Shown: piece by piece, positions 9,713 through 16,895 of the stretch
How positions within the stretch are numbered: position 1 is the first letter of the stretch
How the letters are laid out: every line of letters starts with the position of its first letter
Source: Acidobacteriota bacterium
Lineage (GTDB): Bacteria > Acidobacteriota > Vicinamibacteria > Vicinamibacterales > UBA2999
NCBI GenBank assembly: GCA_947465275.1
Contig: CANIAI010000011.1
Coordinates: 1-17,142 of the forward strand
Reading direction: 5' to 3'
Length of the DNA stretch: 17,142 nt
Made by a program: the position numbers and the translations under genes
The notes under the pieces: model-generated
Told to the model about the DNA's origin: nothing
Database searches by the model: none
What the model saw: only the letters and a program-made list of their open reading frames with translations

Positions 9713-9748
9713 CACAGGCTACCACGCCTGTGTGCCTCATGGGCACAC
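9713..9748. promoter_or_regulatory. Two overlapping palindromes, likely operator of the toxin-antitoxin pair
   Basis: Palindrome 1: CACAGGC (9713-9719), 6-nt spacer, GCCTGTG (9726-9732). Palindrome 2: GTGTGCC (9730-9736), 5-nt spacer, GGCACAC (9742-9748). Both arms are perfect over 7 bp, and the palindromes share 3 bp. Together they cover the -10 hexamer and the -35 region of the toxin promoter. Ribbon-helix-helix antitoxins characteristically bind such adjacent palindromes cooperatively. Confidence 0.65.
9716..9721 (-). promoter_or_regulatory. Leaderless-type -10 (TAGCCT) of the toxin gene
   Basis: On the minus strand TAGCCT is followed by GTGATCT (7 nt) and then the GTG start of the toxin. 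It lies inside the first palindrome, so binding there should block transcription. Confidence 0.5.
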
Positions 9749-9812
9749 GTTGTCGTCGTTCCACTGGTGACCGAACGAGCTCGACGGAAGGCTGGTTTGC
9801 AATCTCTTAACA

Positions 9813-9832
9813 GCCGGGTCCGGGGACCCGGC
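9813..9832. repeat. 8-bp perfect hairpin/palindrome in front of the secreted-protein promoter
   Basis: GCCGGGTC (9813-9820), loop CGGG (9821-9824), GACCCGGC (9825-9832). It ends 2 bp before the GATAAT hexamer at 9835-9840, so a bound protein would cover the -35 to -10 interval. No T-run follows on either strand, which argues against an intrinsic terminator and for an operator. Confidence 0.45.
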
Positions 9833-9834
9833 GC

Positions 9835-9840
9835 GATAAT
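9835..9840 (+). promoter_or_regulatory. Candidate -10 (GATAAT) of the secreted regulatory-domain gene
   Basis: GATAAT matches the -10 consensus at five of six positions and is followed by 5 nt (GACCC) and the ATG at 9846. No Shine-Dalgarno sequence; a leaderless transcript is implied. Confidence 0.5.
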
Positions 9841-9845
9841 GACCC

Positions 9846-11660
9846 ATGCTCCGGTGGACCCGTCTCGCCGTCGCGTCGCTCACCCTGATTGCGCTCTCGG
9901 GAACCGCGTACGCCCAGGGAGGCGGCGGCGCCCAGGGCGGTGCGGGTGGCGGCGGGCAGGGCGGCGGGCGCGGCTTCGGCCCGGCCCGTGACCAGACCGA
10001 CCAGCAGGCGGGCACGGCTGTCCTCCGCGGACGCGTCATCACCGCCGACAGCGGCACCCCCGTCCGGCGGGCGCAGGTGCGAGCCACTGCGGCCGGTGTG
10101 CGCGGCGCGCGTCTGGTCACCACCGATGCGCAGGGACGCTTCGAACTGAAAGACCTTCCCGCCGGGCGCTGGAATCTCTCCGCCTCGAAGGCCGGCCTCG
10201 TGACCCTGTCGTACGGGCAGTCGCGACCCACCGAGAGCAGCAAGCCGGTGGAGGTGCGCGACGGTCAGGTCGTCGACAAGCTCGACATCCCGCTGCCGCG
10301 CGGCTCCGCCGTGACCGGGCGCGTCTTCGACGAGTTCGGCGACCCGATCGCCGGCGCGCGCGTGCAGGTGATGCGGCTGCAGATGGTGCAGGGCGTCAGG
10401 CGGCTGGTCGCGGGCGGCGCGGCCGACCAGACCGACGACACGGGCGCCTTCCGTTTGTTCGGCCTCTCCCCAGGCGACTACTTCGTCAGCGCCACGCTGC
10501 GGATCGGCAACGGCGGTGGAGGTCCTGGCGGCTTCGGTCCCGGCGCCGACATCACCGATGGCGCGAGCTACGCCCCCACCTACTATCCCGGCACCGGCAG
10601 CCTCGGCGACGCACAGCGGATCACGCTCGGGGTCGGGCAGGAGCAGGGGAACGTCAACTTCGCGTTGCTCCCCGTCCGCACGGTCCGCATCAGCGGCACC
10701 GCGCTCGACTCGGCGGGCAACGGCCTGGGCGGCGGCCTGATCACGTTGACGAATGCGGGTGAAGCCGCGCTCGCATTCGGTGGACCTGCAACCGTGTCAC
10801 GCGTGCGTCCTGACGGCACCTTCACGCTCGTGAACGTCGCACCCGGCTCCTACACGCTGACGGCGAACAGCGGCGGTGCGGGAGGCGGCTTCGGTGGGCG
10901 AGGCGGCGGGGCAAGAGGCGGCGCAGGCGGCGGGGCCGGCGGCGCACTCCCCGATCCGGAACTCGCGGCGATCCCGCTCAACGTCGGCAGCGATGACCTG
11001 ACCGGCCTCACCGTCGTCACGGCAAAGGGGGCGGCCCTGAGCGGCTCGCTCGTGGCGGCCGAGGGAAGTACGGGCGAACTGCGGACCAACGGCCTGCAGG
11101 TGACCGCCCAGCCGGCGCGTCCGGACGCTGCGGTCATCGGCCAGCGCAACGCGCGCGTGCAGGACGACGGCACCTTCCAGGTGACCGGACTGCTCGGCGA
11201 TCGCTACGTGCGTGTGACCGGGCTGCCGGCGCAGTGGATGCTGAAGTCGATCGTCCTCGACGGGATGGACGTGACCGACACGCCGATCCCGTTCGCCGGC
11301 AGCACACCGGTGACCGGCCTGCAGATCGTCGTCACCGATCGCGTGACGCAGGTGACGGGACGCGTGCTCCAGCGCGGCCAGCCGGTGAAGGACTACTCGG
11401 TCGTCGTCTTCGCGGATGACGCCACGAAGTGGGCGTTCCCCTCGCGCTTCATCGCGTCGGGGCGCGCCGACGACAACGGGCAGTTCTCGGTGAAGGCGCT
11501 GCCGCCAGCCGAGCGCTACCTGGCCGTGGCGGTGGACGCGCTCGAGAACGGTGAGGCGACCGACCCCGAGTTCCTCGCCCGACTGCGCGATCGCGGCACG
11601 CCGTTCACGCTGGCCGACGGCGAGTCGAAAGCGCTGGATCTGACGCTGGTGCAACGCTAG
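9846..11660 (+). CDS. Secreted protein with multiple carboxypeptidase-regulatory-like (Ig-fold) domains
   Basis: 604 aa. N-terminal Sec signal peptide (positive MLRWTR, hydrophobic core, AYA near residue 23). After a Gln/Gly linker (24-45) come serial beta-sandwich repeats. Recurring patterns are LRGRV...GTPVRRAQV...DAQGRFELKDLPAG (about 58-120), TGRVFDEFGDPIAGARV...DDTGAFRLFGLSPG (about 157-215), ISGTALDSAGNGL...RPDGTFTLVNVAPG (about 280-340) and a last one near 500-600. A second Gly/Arg-rich stretch is at about 345-368. No catalytic motif is visible. Established: such repeats are adhesion or structural modules common in acidobacterial secretomes. Role and location (periplasm or surface) are inferred. 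The yfiT-like gene follows after 10 nt. Confidence 0.85.
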   Translation: MLRWTRLAVASLTLIALSGTAYAQGGGGAQGGAGGGGQGGGRGFGPARDQTDQQAGTAVLRGRVITADSGTPVRRAQVRATAAGVRGARLVTTDAQGRFELKDLPAGRWNLSASKAGLVTLSYGQSRPTESSKPVEVRDGQVVDKLDIPLPRGSAVTGRVFDEFGDPIAGARVQVMRLQMVQGVRRLVAGGAADQTDDTGAFRLFGLSPGDYFVSATLRIGNGGGGPGGFGPGADITDGASYAPTYYPGTGSLGDAQRITLGVGQEQGNVNFALLPVRTVRISGTALDSAGNGLGGGLITLTNAGEAALAFGGPATVSRVRPDGTFTLVNVAPGSYTLTANSGGAGGGFGGRGGGARGGAGGGAGGALPDPELAAIPLNVGSDDLTGLTVVTAKGAALSGSLVAAEGSTGELRTNGLQVTAQPARPDAAVIGQRNARVQDDGTFQVTGLLGDRYVRVTGLPAQWMLKSIVLDGMDVTDTPIPFAGSTPVTGLQIVVTDRVTQVTGRVLQRGQPVKDYSVVVFADDATKWAFPSRFIASGRADDNGQFSVKALPPAERYLAVAVDALENGEATDPEFLARLRDRGTPFTLADGESKALDLTLVQR

Positions 11661-11663
11661 GCT
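11658..11663 (+). promoter_or_regulatory. Leaderless-type -10 (TAGGCT) of the yfiT-like gene
   Basis: TAGGCT begins within the stop codon of the preceding gene and is followed by 7 nt (CGTTCGC) and the GTG start at 11671. There is no Shine-Dalgarno sequence in the 10-nt gap, so read-through translation would be poor and a separate leaderless transcript is plausible. Confidence 0.4.
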
Positions 11664-11670
11664 CGTTCGC

Positions 11671-12216
11671 GTGACCGCCACGAGTTCGCGCTACCAGGAC
11701 GATCCGAGTTACCCCGTCGGCCGCTTCGACCGGACGGCCCCCTTTACCCCCACCGATCGCACGCCGGCGATCGAGGCCTTCGCCGCGCTGCCGGCACAAC
11801 TGCGCGCCGCGGTGGCCGGGCTCTCCGACGCCCAGCTCGACACCCCGTACCGTGACGGCGGCTGGACGGTGCGGCAGGTCGTGCACCACGTGGCCGACAG
11901 CCACATGAACGGCCTGATTCGCCTGAAGCTCGCCCTCACCGAGGATGAGCCGACGATCAAGCCGTACGACGAGAACGCCTGGTCGACGCTGGCCGACATG
12001 CGGCTGCCGATCGAGGTGTCGCTGCGGCTGGTCGACTCGGTGCACGAGCGCTGGGTCGCGGTCTGGCGCTCGATGGACGACGCCGCGTTCGCCCGCCGCT
12101 TCGTGCATCCAGACCTCGGTCCGCTGACCGTGAACGTCCACCTGCAACTCTATGCCTGGCACGGCCGCCACCACGTGGCGCACGTCACGCGCCTGCGCGA
12201 GGCGCGCGGCTGGTGA
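11671..12216 (+). CDS. yfiT: YfiT-type DinB-superfamily putative metal-dependent hydrolase / thiol transferase
   Basis: 181 aa, full length for the YfiT family. N-terminal YPVGRF (about 14-19), GGWTVRQVVHHVADSHMN (63-80) and YAWHGRHHVAHVTRL (161-175) are the family signatures. The His72/73, His164 and His168 positions fit the three-histidine metal site. B. subtilis YfiT is a metalloprotein of this fold, and related enzymes transfer low-molecular-weight thiols. The actual substrate is unknown. GTG 11671 is the start: the homology begins shortly after, and no ATG is available in frame before Met79. It sits 10 nt after the secreted-protein gene and 36 nt before the BMC gene, all on the plus strand. 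Confidence 0.86.
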   Translation: MTATSSRYQDDPSYPVGRFDRTAPFTPTDRTPAIEAFAALPAQLRAAVAGLSDAQLDTPYRDGGWTVRQVVHHVADSHMNGLIRLKLALTEDEPTIKPYDENAWSTLADMRLPIEVSLRLVDSVHERWVAVWRSMDDAAFARRFVHPDLGPLTVNVHLQLYAWHGRHHVAHVTRLREARGW

Positions 12217-12240
12217 ATCGCGCCGATTGAGGCTATCCTC

Positions 12241-12246
12241 TAGGTT
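12241..12246 (+). promoter_or_regulatory. Leaderless-type -10 (TAGGTT) of the BMC shell gene
   Basis: TAGGTT is followed by 6 nt (CCTCAG) and the ATG at 12253. A second T/A-rich hexamer, TATCCT, is at 12234-12239 and could be an alternative -10 with a very short leader. No Shine-Dalgarno sequence. Confidence 0.45.
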
Positions 12247-12252
12247 CCTCAG

Positions 12253-12564
12253 ATGGCCAGGAAGGACGCACCCGTGGCGGACAAACCCGTAGTCGGCGAC
12301 GCGCTCGGCATGATCGAGACCCGTGGGCTGATCGGCATGATCGAAGCGGCCGACGCGATGCTCAAGACCGCGAACGTCACGCTGGTGAGCTGGCAGAAGG
12401 TCGACGCGGGCCTGGTGACCGCCCTGATCCGCGGTGACGTCGGCTCGGTGAAGGCCGCGACGGATGCCGGTGCCGCGGCCGCCCGACGTGTCGGCGAGCT
12501 GGTGGGCGTGCACGTGATTCCGCGTCCCGCCGACGACCTCGAGAAGATCTTCCCGATCACCTAG
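12253..12564 (+). CDS. Bacterial microcompartment (BMC-H) shell protein, orphan
   Basis: 103 aa with a single Pfam BMC domain, about residues 16-102, very close to EutM/PduA/CcmK hexamer subunits. DALGMIETRGLIGMIEAADAM (16-36), edge lysine Lys38, RGDVGSVKAATDAG (60-73) and VHVIPRPADDLEKIFPI (86-102) are all recognisable. The pore-lining segment reads VDAG (50-53) where many homologues have a glycine-rich IGSG or IGGG. A charged 15-residue N-terminal extension precedes the domain. Established: such subunits form hexagonal shell tiles. No other shell protein or encapsulated enzyme is in the window, so the compartment it serves, if any, cannot be read here. Start ATG 12253; GTG 12274 is an alternative that would remove most of the extension. 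Confidence 0.93.
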   Translation: MARKDAPVADKPVVGDALGMIETRGLIGMIEAADAMLKTANVTLVSWQKVDAGLVTALIRGDVGSVKAATDAGAAAARRVGELVGVHVIPRPADDLEKIFPIT

Positions 12565-12576
12565 CGATCACCTGGC
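12555..12576. repeat. Tandem 11-bp duplication across the BMC stop codon
   Basis: GATCACCTAGC (12555-12565) is followed by GATCACCTGGC (12566-12576), 10 of 11 identical. The single difference decides the stop: TAG in copy one, TGG in copy two. Confidence 0.6.
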
Positions 12577-13037
12577 GGCCGGCTGGCCCGGCTCAGGTCA
12601 ACTCCCCGACAATCTGCACGGAAACCGCCGTCTGGCGGCTTCCCGGCGCCTCGCGTTGCACACGAATCCGCTCGCGGCATTCGCGAAGCGGACTTCCGCA
12701 TCCCGCGAAGCGTCCCCGAGCGCGCGTGAGCTCTATTTCCGCGCCCAAAGCCGTGCCACGTGCACCTCGAACGCGACGTCGAGGCCGAATGAACGTGCAA
12801 CGTGCCCTCTCGCGCGTCAGCTGAGGGGGTCTGCGCGTCGATCGGCGGAGTAGATCTGTGCCACCTATCGAAATACATGAAAGTCGAGGCCCTCTACACG
12901 AAGCGTGAGGGGTCCAACGCGGAAGTCGTGCCCTCGAACGCGTGCGGCGTGCCCGTTGCGACGTCGAGCGAGGGGGTGGACGACGAGCCGGCGGACTGGC
13001 ACGGCTTGTGTGCGGCCGGTGGACGAGCGGTGGGCGG
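12565..13037. other. 473-nt convergent intergenic gap with repeats and hairpins
   Basis: No convincing gene on either strand: the short open frames here have no family resemblance and arginine/serine-rich shadow composition. It contains a hairpin with mismatch at 12620-12643 and a strong 10-bp bulged hairpin at 12667-12692. A direct repeat CGCGAAGCG occurs at 12682 and 12704. Two 11-mers each occur twice: CCTCGAACGCG at 12765 and 12932, GCGACGTCGAG at 12773 and 12958. A relatively A/T-rich patch lies around 12849-12885. It separates the 3' ends of the BMC and thiO genes. Confidence 0.6.
12667..12692. repeat. Strong imperfect hairpin in the convergent gap
   Basis: TCCGCT plus CGCG (12667-12676), loop GCATT, CGCG (12682-12685), bulged A, AGCGGA (12687-12692): 10 base pairs with one bulge. 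GCGGA (12688-12692) can instead pair with TCCGC (12695-12699), so two structures exclude each other. A bidirectional transcript end or a small structured RNA are both possible; neither is shown. Confidence 0.4.
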
Positions 13038-14174
13038 CTAGAGGCCGACGCGCGCCGGTGTGACCGCCCGCGCGGCCCAGTCGAGTGAGGGGTCGTGGCG
13101 CCCGAGCAGCTGCCCGGCGACCAGGCGCGCGGTGATCGGCGCGAGCAACACGCCGTTCCGGTAGTGGCCGGTGGCAACGCAGATACGCGGCGCGGCGGCG
13201 AGCGGGCCGATGAGCGGGATCTCGTCCGCCGTCCCCGGCCGAAGGCCGACGCGCACGGCCTGCACCGGCGTCGAGGCGAAGGCCGGCAGCACCCGGCTGC
13301 CGCGTGCGATGAGATCGGCGGTGGCCTCTTCGGTTGGTGTCTCGTCGAAGCCGGCGTCCTCGACGGTCGCGCCAAGCAGCACCGAGCCGTCACGCCACGG
13401 AATCAGGTAGCAGTCTTCGCCCCAGGTCACCTGCGCGAGCGGCGGCGACGGGAAGCGGAACTCGAGGATCTGTCCGCGGATCGGCCGAACCGGCAGCGGA
13501 CGCACGGGCAGCGGCTGGGTCGCGCTACCGCGTGCAGCCGGCTGCAGCGTGAGCAGCCCGGCCCAGCTGCCATTGGCGACGACGGCGACGTCGGCCGTGA
13601 GCAGCTCGGTGGTGGTGGTCACCTGCACGCCGCCACTGGTCTCCTCGAGCCGCGTCGCCTGCCCGGCGATGACACGCACACCGCGCGCGTCGAGCGCGAG
13701 ACGCAGCGCCCCCATCAGATCGCCGATGCGCACGTACCCGTGCGTGGGGACGAGGAGCCCCTGGTTCACGTCGGGCGACAGGCGTGGCTCGCGGGTCCGC
13801 GCGGCGGGCCCGTGCAGCAGCTGGTGCGCGACCCCGCTCGAGGCCAGCGTCGTCGCGAGTTCCAGGAGGGCGGCCGCGCCGGGCGCGCTCGTCGACACTT
13901 GGAGCGTGCCGGTGCGGCGGTACTCGATCGGCTGCGCCGCCTCGGCGGCAAGCGCGCTGATGTACTCGTCGTACAGGGCGAGGGAGTGGATGCCGAGACG
14001 CAGGAGCGCGTCCTGGTGCCCTTCGATCCAGGGGGCGAGCATGCCGCCGGTCGCCTGCGTGGCTCCCTGGCCCGGGGCACGCATCTCGAGCACCCGGACG
14101 TCGGCGCCGCCACGGGCGAGCTCGAGGGCGACGGAGCAGCCGATCACCCCTCCGCCGATGACGAGGACGTCCAC
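13038..14174 (-). CDS. thiO: Glycine oxidase ThiO (FAD-dependent amine oxidase)
   Basis: 378 aa, normal length. Oxidises glycine to iminoglycine/glyoxylate with FAD and O2, supplying the thiazole ring of thiamine in aerobes. N-terminal Rossmann FAD motif VIGGGVIGCSVALELA (5-20) with an acidic residue closing strand 2 (VLEMR). GATQATGGMLAPW is the family substrate-side segment, followed by RPIRGQ and YLIPWRDGSVLLGATVEDAGFD. The C-terminal GLRPGTADEIPLIG and GHYRNGVLLAP are characteristic of ThiO rather than other DAO-family enzymes. An insertion just before PIRGQ duplicates PLPVR. Start is GTG 14174, the first codon giving the FAD motif; TAGAAT lies 6 nt upstream and there is no Shine-Dalgarno sequence. 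It is 32 nt downstream of the TonB receptor gene. Other thi genes are not in the window. Confidence 0.9.
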   Translation of the reverse strand: MDVLVIGGGVIGCSVALELARGGADVRVLEMRAPGQGATQATGGMLAPWIEGHQDALLRLGIHSLALYDEYISALAAEAAQPIEYRRTGTLQVSTSAPGAAALLELATTLASSGVAHQLLHGPAARTREPRLSPDVNQGLLVPTHGYVRIGDLMGALRLALDARGVRVIAGQATRLEETSGGVQVTTTTELLTADVAVVANGSWAGLLTLQPAARGSATQPLPVRPLPVRPIRGQILEFRFPSPPLAQVTWGEDCYLIPWRDGSVLLGATVEDAGFDETPTEEATADLIARGSRVLPAFASTPVQAVRVGLRPGTADEIPLIGPLAAAPRICVATGHYRNGVLLAPITARLVAGQLLGRHDPSLDWAARAVTPARVGL

Positions 14175-14180
14175 GTCACG

Positions 14181-14186
14181 ATTCTA
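14181..14186 (-). promoter_or_regulatory. Leaderless-type -10 (TAGAAT) of thiO
   Basis: On the minus strand TAGAAT is followed by CGTGAC (6 nt) and the GTG start at 14174. It sits in the 32-nt gap after the TonB-receptor stop, so thiO probably has its own start of transcription even though the gap is short. Confidence 0.5.
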
Positions 14187-14206
14187 TCGTGGCGTGGACG
14201 CACGCT

Positions 14207-16888
14207 TCAGAAGCGGAACTGCATGCCGACTTCGAGACGCCGCGCCTGCAGCGCCGACGTCGGCTGGCCGTAGAAGGGCGACAGCAGGTTGCCGCTGAAG
14301 TTCTGGAAGTTCGTCGCGTTCAGCAGGTTGAACGCCTGCGCGTAGAACTCGACGGTGTAGCGCCCGCTGCCCTGACCGCCGCCGAACAATCCGCCGCCGC
14401 CCCCGCCAGGGCCGCCGACGACGACCTGGCCTCCGCCACCGCCACCGGGAGGCGGACCCTGCACGATGACCGGACCGCCACCGCCCGGGCCGCCCGGCCC
14501 CTGCGCGCCACCCGCGCCGCCCGCCGGCGCGCCGAAGCTGAAGCCGCGCGAGAGACGGAACGAGAGCTCGACCCGGCCGTCTCCGCGCGCGCTGTTGCGG
14601 CCGACCCCGGCCGGACGGTCGTTGGTGACGCCGTCGCGGTTGTCGTCGCGGCCGGTGGTGATCGTGTACGGCGCCGCCGACGAGAGCTGCGCCTGCACGT
14701 TCGCGCGCATCGCCCACGGCAGCGGCACGTTCACCATGGTGTTCAGGCGGTGCCGCACGTCCTGGCCCGACGGCGCCCACTCGGCATCGGGGTTCAGGCT
14801 GTTCGCGGGGAGCGCCAGCGCGTTGTCGGCGTGGTTCTTCACGCTCGCGAGCGTGTAGTTCGAGTTGACGAAGAGCCGGTACTTCGGGAAGCGGTAGTTG
14901 AAGCCGAGCGTGAGGCGCGTCGACGCCGAGCGACCGGTCGAGTCGATCTCCGTCACGTTGCCGACCGACGGCTCCGGACGCACGCCGTTCGCATCGGGCG
15001 CGTTCACGTTCACCGCCCGCAGCTGGTTGAACCCGCGCTGCATCGCGAGCGATGCCTGTACGTTCAGGTTCGGCAGGAGCGTGCGCTCCGCCCCGATCGA
15101 CGCCTGGTGCACGTACGGCATCCGCAGGTCGGGTGACGCCTGCACGCGGCCGGACGGCAGCACGACCGGCGCCGTGCCGACGAACGGATCGGGATAGCCG
15201 GGGTTCAGCACGAGCAGGTCACTCTGCGTGATGCCGTTCACCCGCAGCGTCTGGTCGTACAGGTTCGTGTCGTACCAGTCGTGGAAGATGCCGTAGCCGC
15301 CGCGCAGCGCCGTCTTCCAGCCGAAGGGGTTCCAGGTGAAGCCGAACCGGGGCATGACGTTGAGCCAGTCGCCGACGTGCGACTGCATCTCCTGCCGCAC
15401 GCCGAGGCTCATCGTCAGGTTGCGGTTCACCCGGAAGTCGTCCTGCCAGTACAGCCCGACCTGATACATCGAGAAGTCGGTACGGCCGGTGCCGATGCGC
15501 TGCGTGTACGTCGTCGGCAGGCCCGCGAGGAACGCGTCGAGGCTGCCGAACGTGAACGTGCCGTTGGCGTTGCGGGCGTCGGCCTGCTGGAAGACGCCGC
15601 CCGACAGCCAGGTGCCGACACGCATCGCGTGCTTCTTCACGGTGAAGTCGAAGTCGTCGTAGAGGTCCCAGGTGCGGTTCAGCGTGCTGTTCGACACGCC
15701 GGCGCCGCCGCTGCTGAACGCGTCCTGCACGACGATCACCGGCGCGCTGCTCGCCGCGAGCTGCGACGAGTCCTGCCGGTTGATCTGCAGGTGCAGCTGG
15801 TTGAGCGACGATCGCCCGACGGTGCTCTGCAGCGTGACCCGGAGCTGCTGCTCGGCGCGCTCGCGCGTGAACGCCCGGTCGGCGAGGTTGAAGTCGCCGA
15901 CGCCCTGGTTGCGGTTCGACCCGTCGGTGCTGCGGAACTCGAGGCGCAGCGTCTGCGTGTTCGAGAGCCCGTGCTCCACGCCCACCGTCACGCTCGTCTG
16001 GTCGATCGGGCGCTTGACGACGTCACTGATGCGGTTGGTCGGCGTCTGGGCGACGACCGTCGCCGAGTCGAACGACCGGTTGCCGTCGACGTTGACGCGC
16101 AGCGACGTCCGGTTCTTCACCAGCGGACCGCGGAAGCCGGTGCTGAAGCGCCGGAACTGCTCGGGCGTCTGCTCCTGCGCGAACGGGTTGCGCGCGTTCA
16201 TCGCGTCGTTGCGGAAGCCGAAGTTGGCGTTCCCGTTCCAGCTGCTCATGCCCGGCTTGGTGATCACCTCGACGGTCACGCGGCCGGCGTCGTGGTTGTC
16301 GGCCGAGAACTGGTTCATGCGGAACCGGATCTGCCGGATCTGGTCGCGCGGCGGCAGGCGGCCGCCGCGGAAGCCGTCGACCATGAAGCTCGCGCCGGCG
16401 CCGCCGGTCATCTGCGAGAGCTGTTCGGCGAGTTCATCGGGATCGTCCGAGAGCTGCGCGATGTCGTCTTCGTCGAGCGTCACCGTCTGCCCGTTGCCGC
16501 GCCGGTCATCGGTCGCCGACGTGTCGGTCACCGTGACCTGCTCGAGCAGGCCCGCGACCGCGAGCGCGACCGTCTGGGTGTTCGCCCCGCGCCGCAGCGT
16601 GATGGTGCGGTCAACCGGCGCGAAGCCTTCCGATTCCACGTGGAGCTGCACCGATCCGACGGGCAGGTCCTGCAACGCGGCGACGCCTCGGTCGTCGAGC
16701 CCGCCTTCCACGCTGGCAGCACCGGCGGTCACCCGCACGATGGCCGTCGGCAGCACGGCACCGGTCTGGTCGACGACGGTCACGCGCAGTTGCGCCGGTC
16801 CGGTCAGGGCTGGCGAGGCGATCGTCTGCGCGCCGGCGACCGTCACGGCCACCAGCAGCGCGGTCATCCACAGCAGGGTTACCTTCAT
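14207..16888 (-). CDS. TonB-dependent receptor, Oar-like, with N-terminal carboxypeptidase-regulatory-like domain
   Basis: 893 aa outer-membrane protein. Signal peptide (MKVTLLWM..., AGA near residue 20). A regulatory-like beta-sandwich follows at about 30-112 (LRVTVVDQTGAVLPTAIVRV, SEGFAPVDRTITL). The plug region is about 115-230 and carries FMVDGFRGGRLPPRDQIRQIRF and VITKPGMSSWNGNANFGFRN. A long beta-barrel ends in MQFRF, a C-terminal aromatic typical of barrel insertion. A glycine-rich block (about 786-833) interrupts the last barrel strands. Established: family members import large substrates using TonB energy; the ligand here is unknown. ATG 16888 is preferred over the adjacent GTG 16891 because GAGGG at 16897-16893 is well placed. 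That Shine-Dalgarno overlaps the stop codon of the upstream gene, which suggests translational coupling. Confidence 0.9.
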   Translation of the reverse strand: MKVTLLWMTALLVAVTVAGAQTIASPALTGPAQLRVTVVDQTGAVLPTAIVRVTAGAASVEGGLDDRGVAALQDLPVGSVQLHVESEGFAPVDRTITLRRGANTQTVALAVAGLLEQVTVTDTSATDDRRGNGQTVTLDEDDIAQLSDDPDELAEQLSQMTGGAGASFMVDGFRGGRLPPRDQIRQIRFRMNQFSADNHDAGRVTVEVITKPGMSSWNGNANFGFRNDAMNARNPFAQEQTPEQFRRFSTGFRGPLVKNRTSLRVNVDGNRSFDSATVVAQTPTNRISDVVKRPIDQTSVTVGVEHGLSNTQTLRLEFRSTDGSNRNQGVGDFNLADRAFTRERAEQQLRVTLQSTVGRSSLNQLHLQINRQDSSQLAASSAPVIVVQDAFSSGGAGVSNSTLNRTWDLYDDFDFTVKKHAMRVGTWLSGGVFQQADARNANGTFTFGSLDAFLAGLPTTYTQRIGTGRTDFSMYQVGLYWQDDFRVNRNLTMSLGVRQEMQSHVGDWLNVMPRFGFTWNPFGWKTALRGGYGIFHDWYDTNLYDQTLRVNGITQSDLLVLNPGYPDPFVGTAPVVLPSGRVQASPDLRMPYVHQASIGAERTLLPNLNVQASLAMQRGFNQLRAVNVNAPDANGVRPEPSVGNVTEIDSTGRSASTRLTLGFNYRFPKYRLFVNSNYTLASVKNHADNALALPANSLNPDAEWAPSGQDVRHRLNTMVNVPLPWAMRANVQAQLSSAAPYTITTGRDDNRDGVTNDRPAGVGRNSARGDGRVELSFRLSRGFSFGAPAGGAGGAQGPGGPGGGGPVIVQGPPPGGGGGGQVVVGGPGGGGGGLFGGGQGSGRYTVEFYAQAFNLLNATNFQNFSGNLLSPFYGQPTSALQARRLEVGMQFRF

Positions 16889-16895
16889 CACGCCC

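Noticed and set aside
12620..12643. Hairpin as intrinsic terminator of the BMC gene
   Set aside because: The stem has an A-C mismatch and no U-tract follows; kept only as part of the gap description.
12802..13041. 79-codon plus-strand frame in the convergent gap
   Set aside because: No Shine-Dalgarno or TANNNT before the start, no family resemblance, and it runs into the 3' end of thiO.
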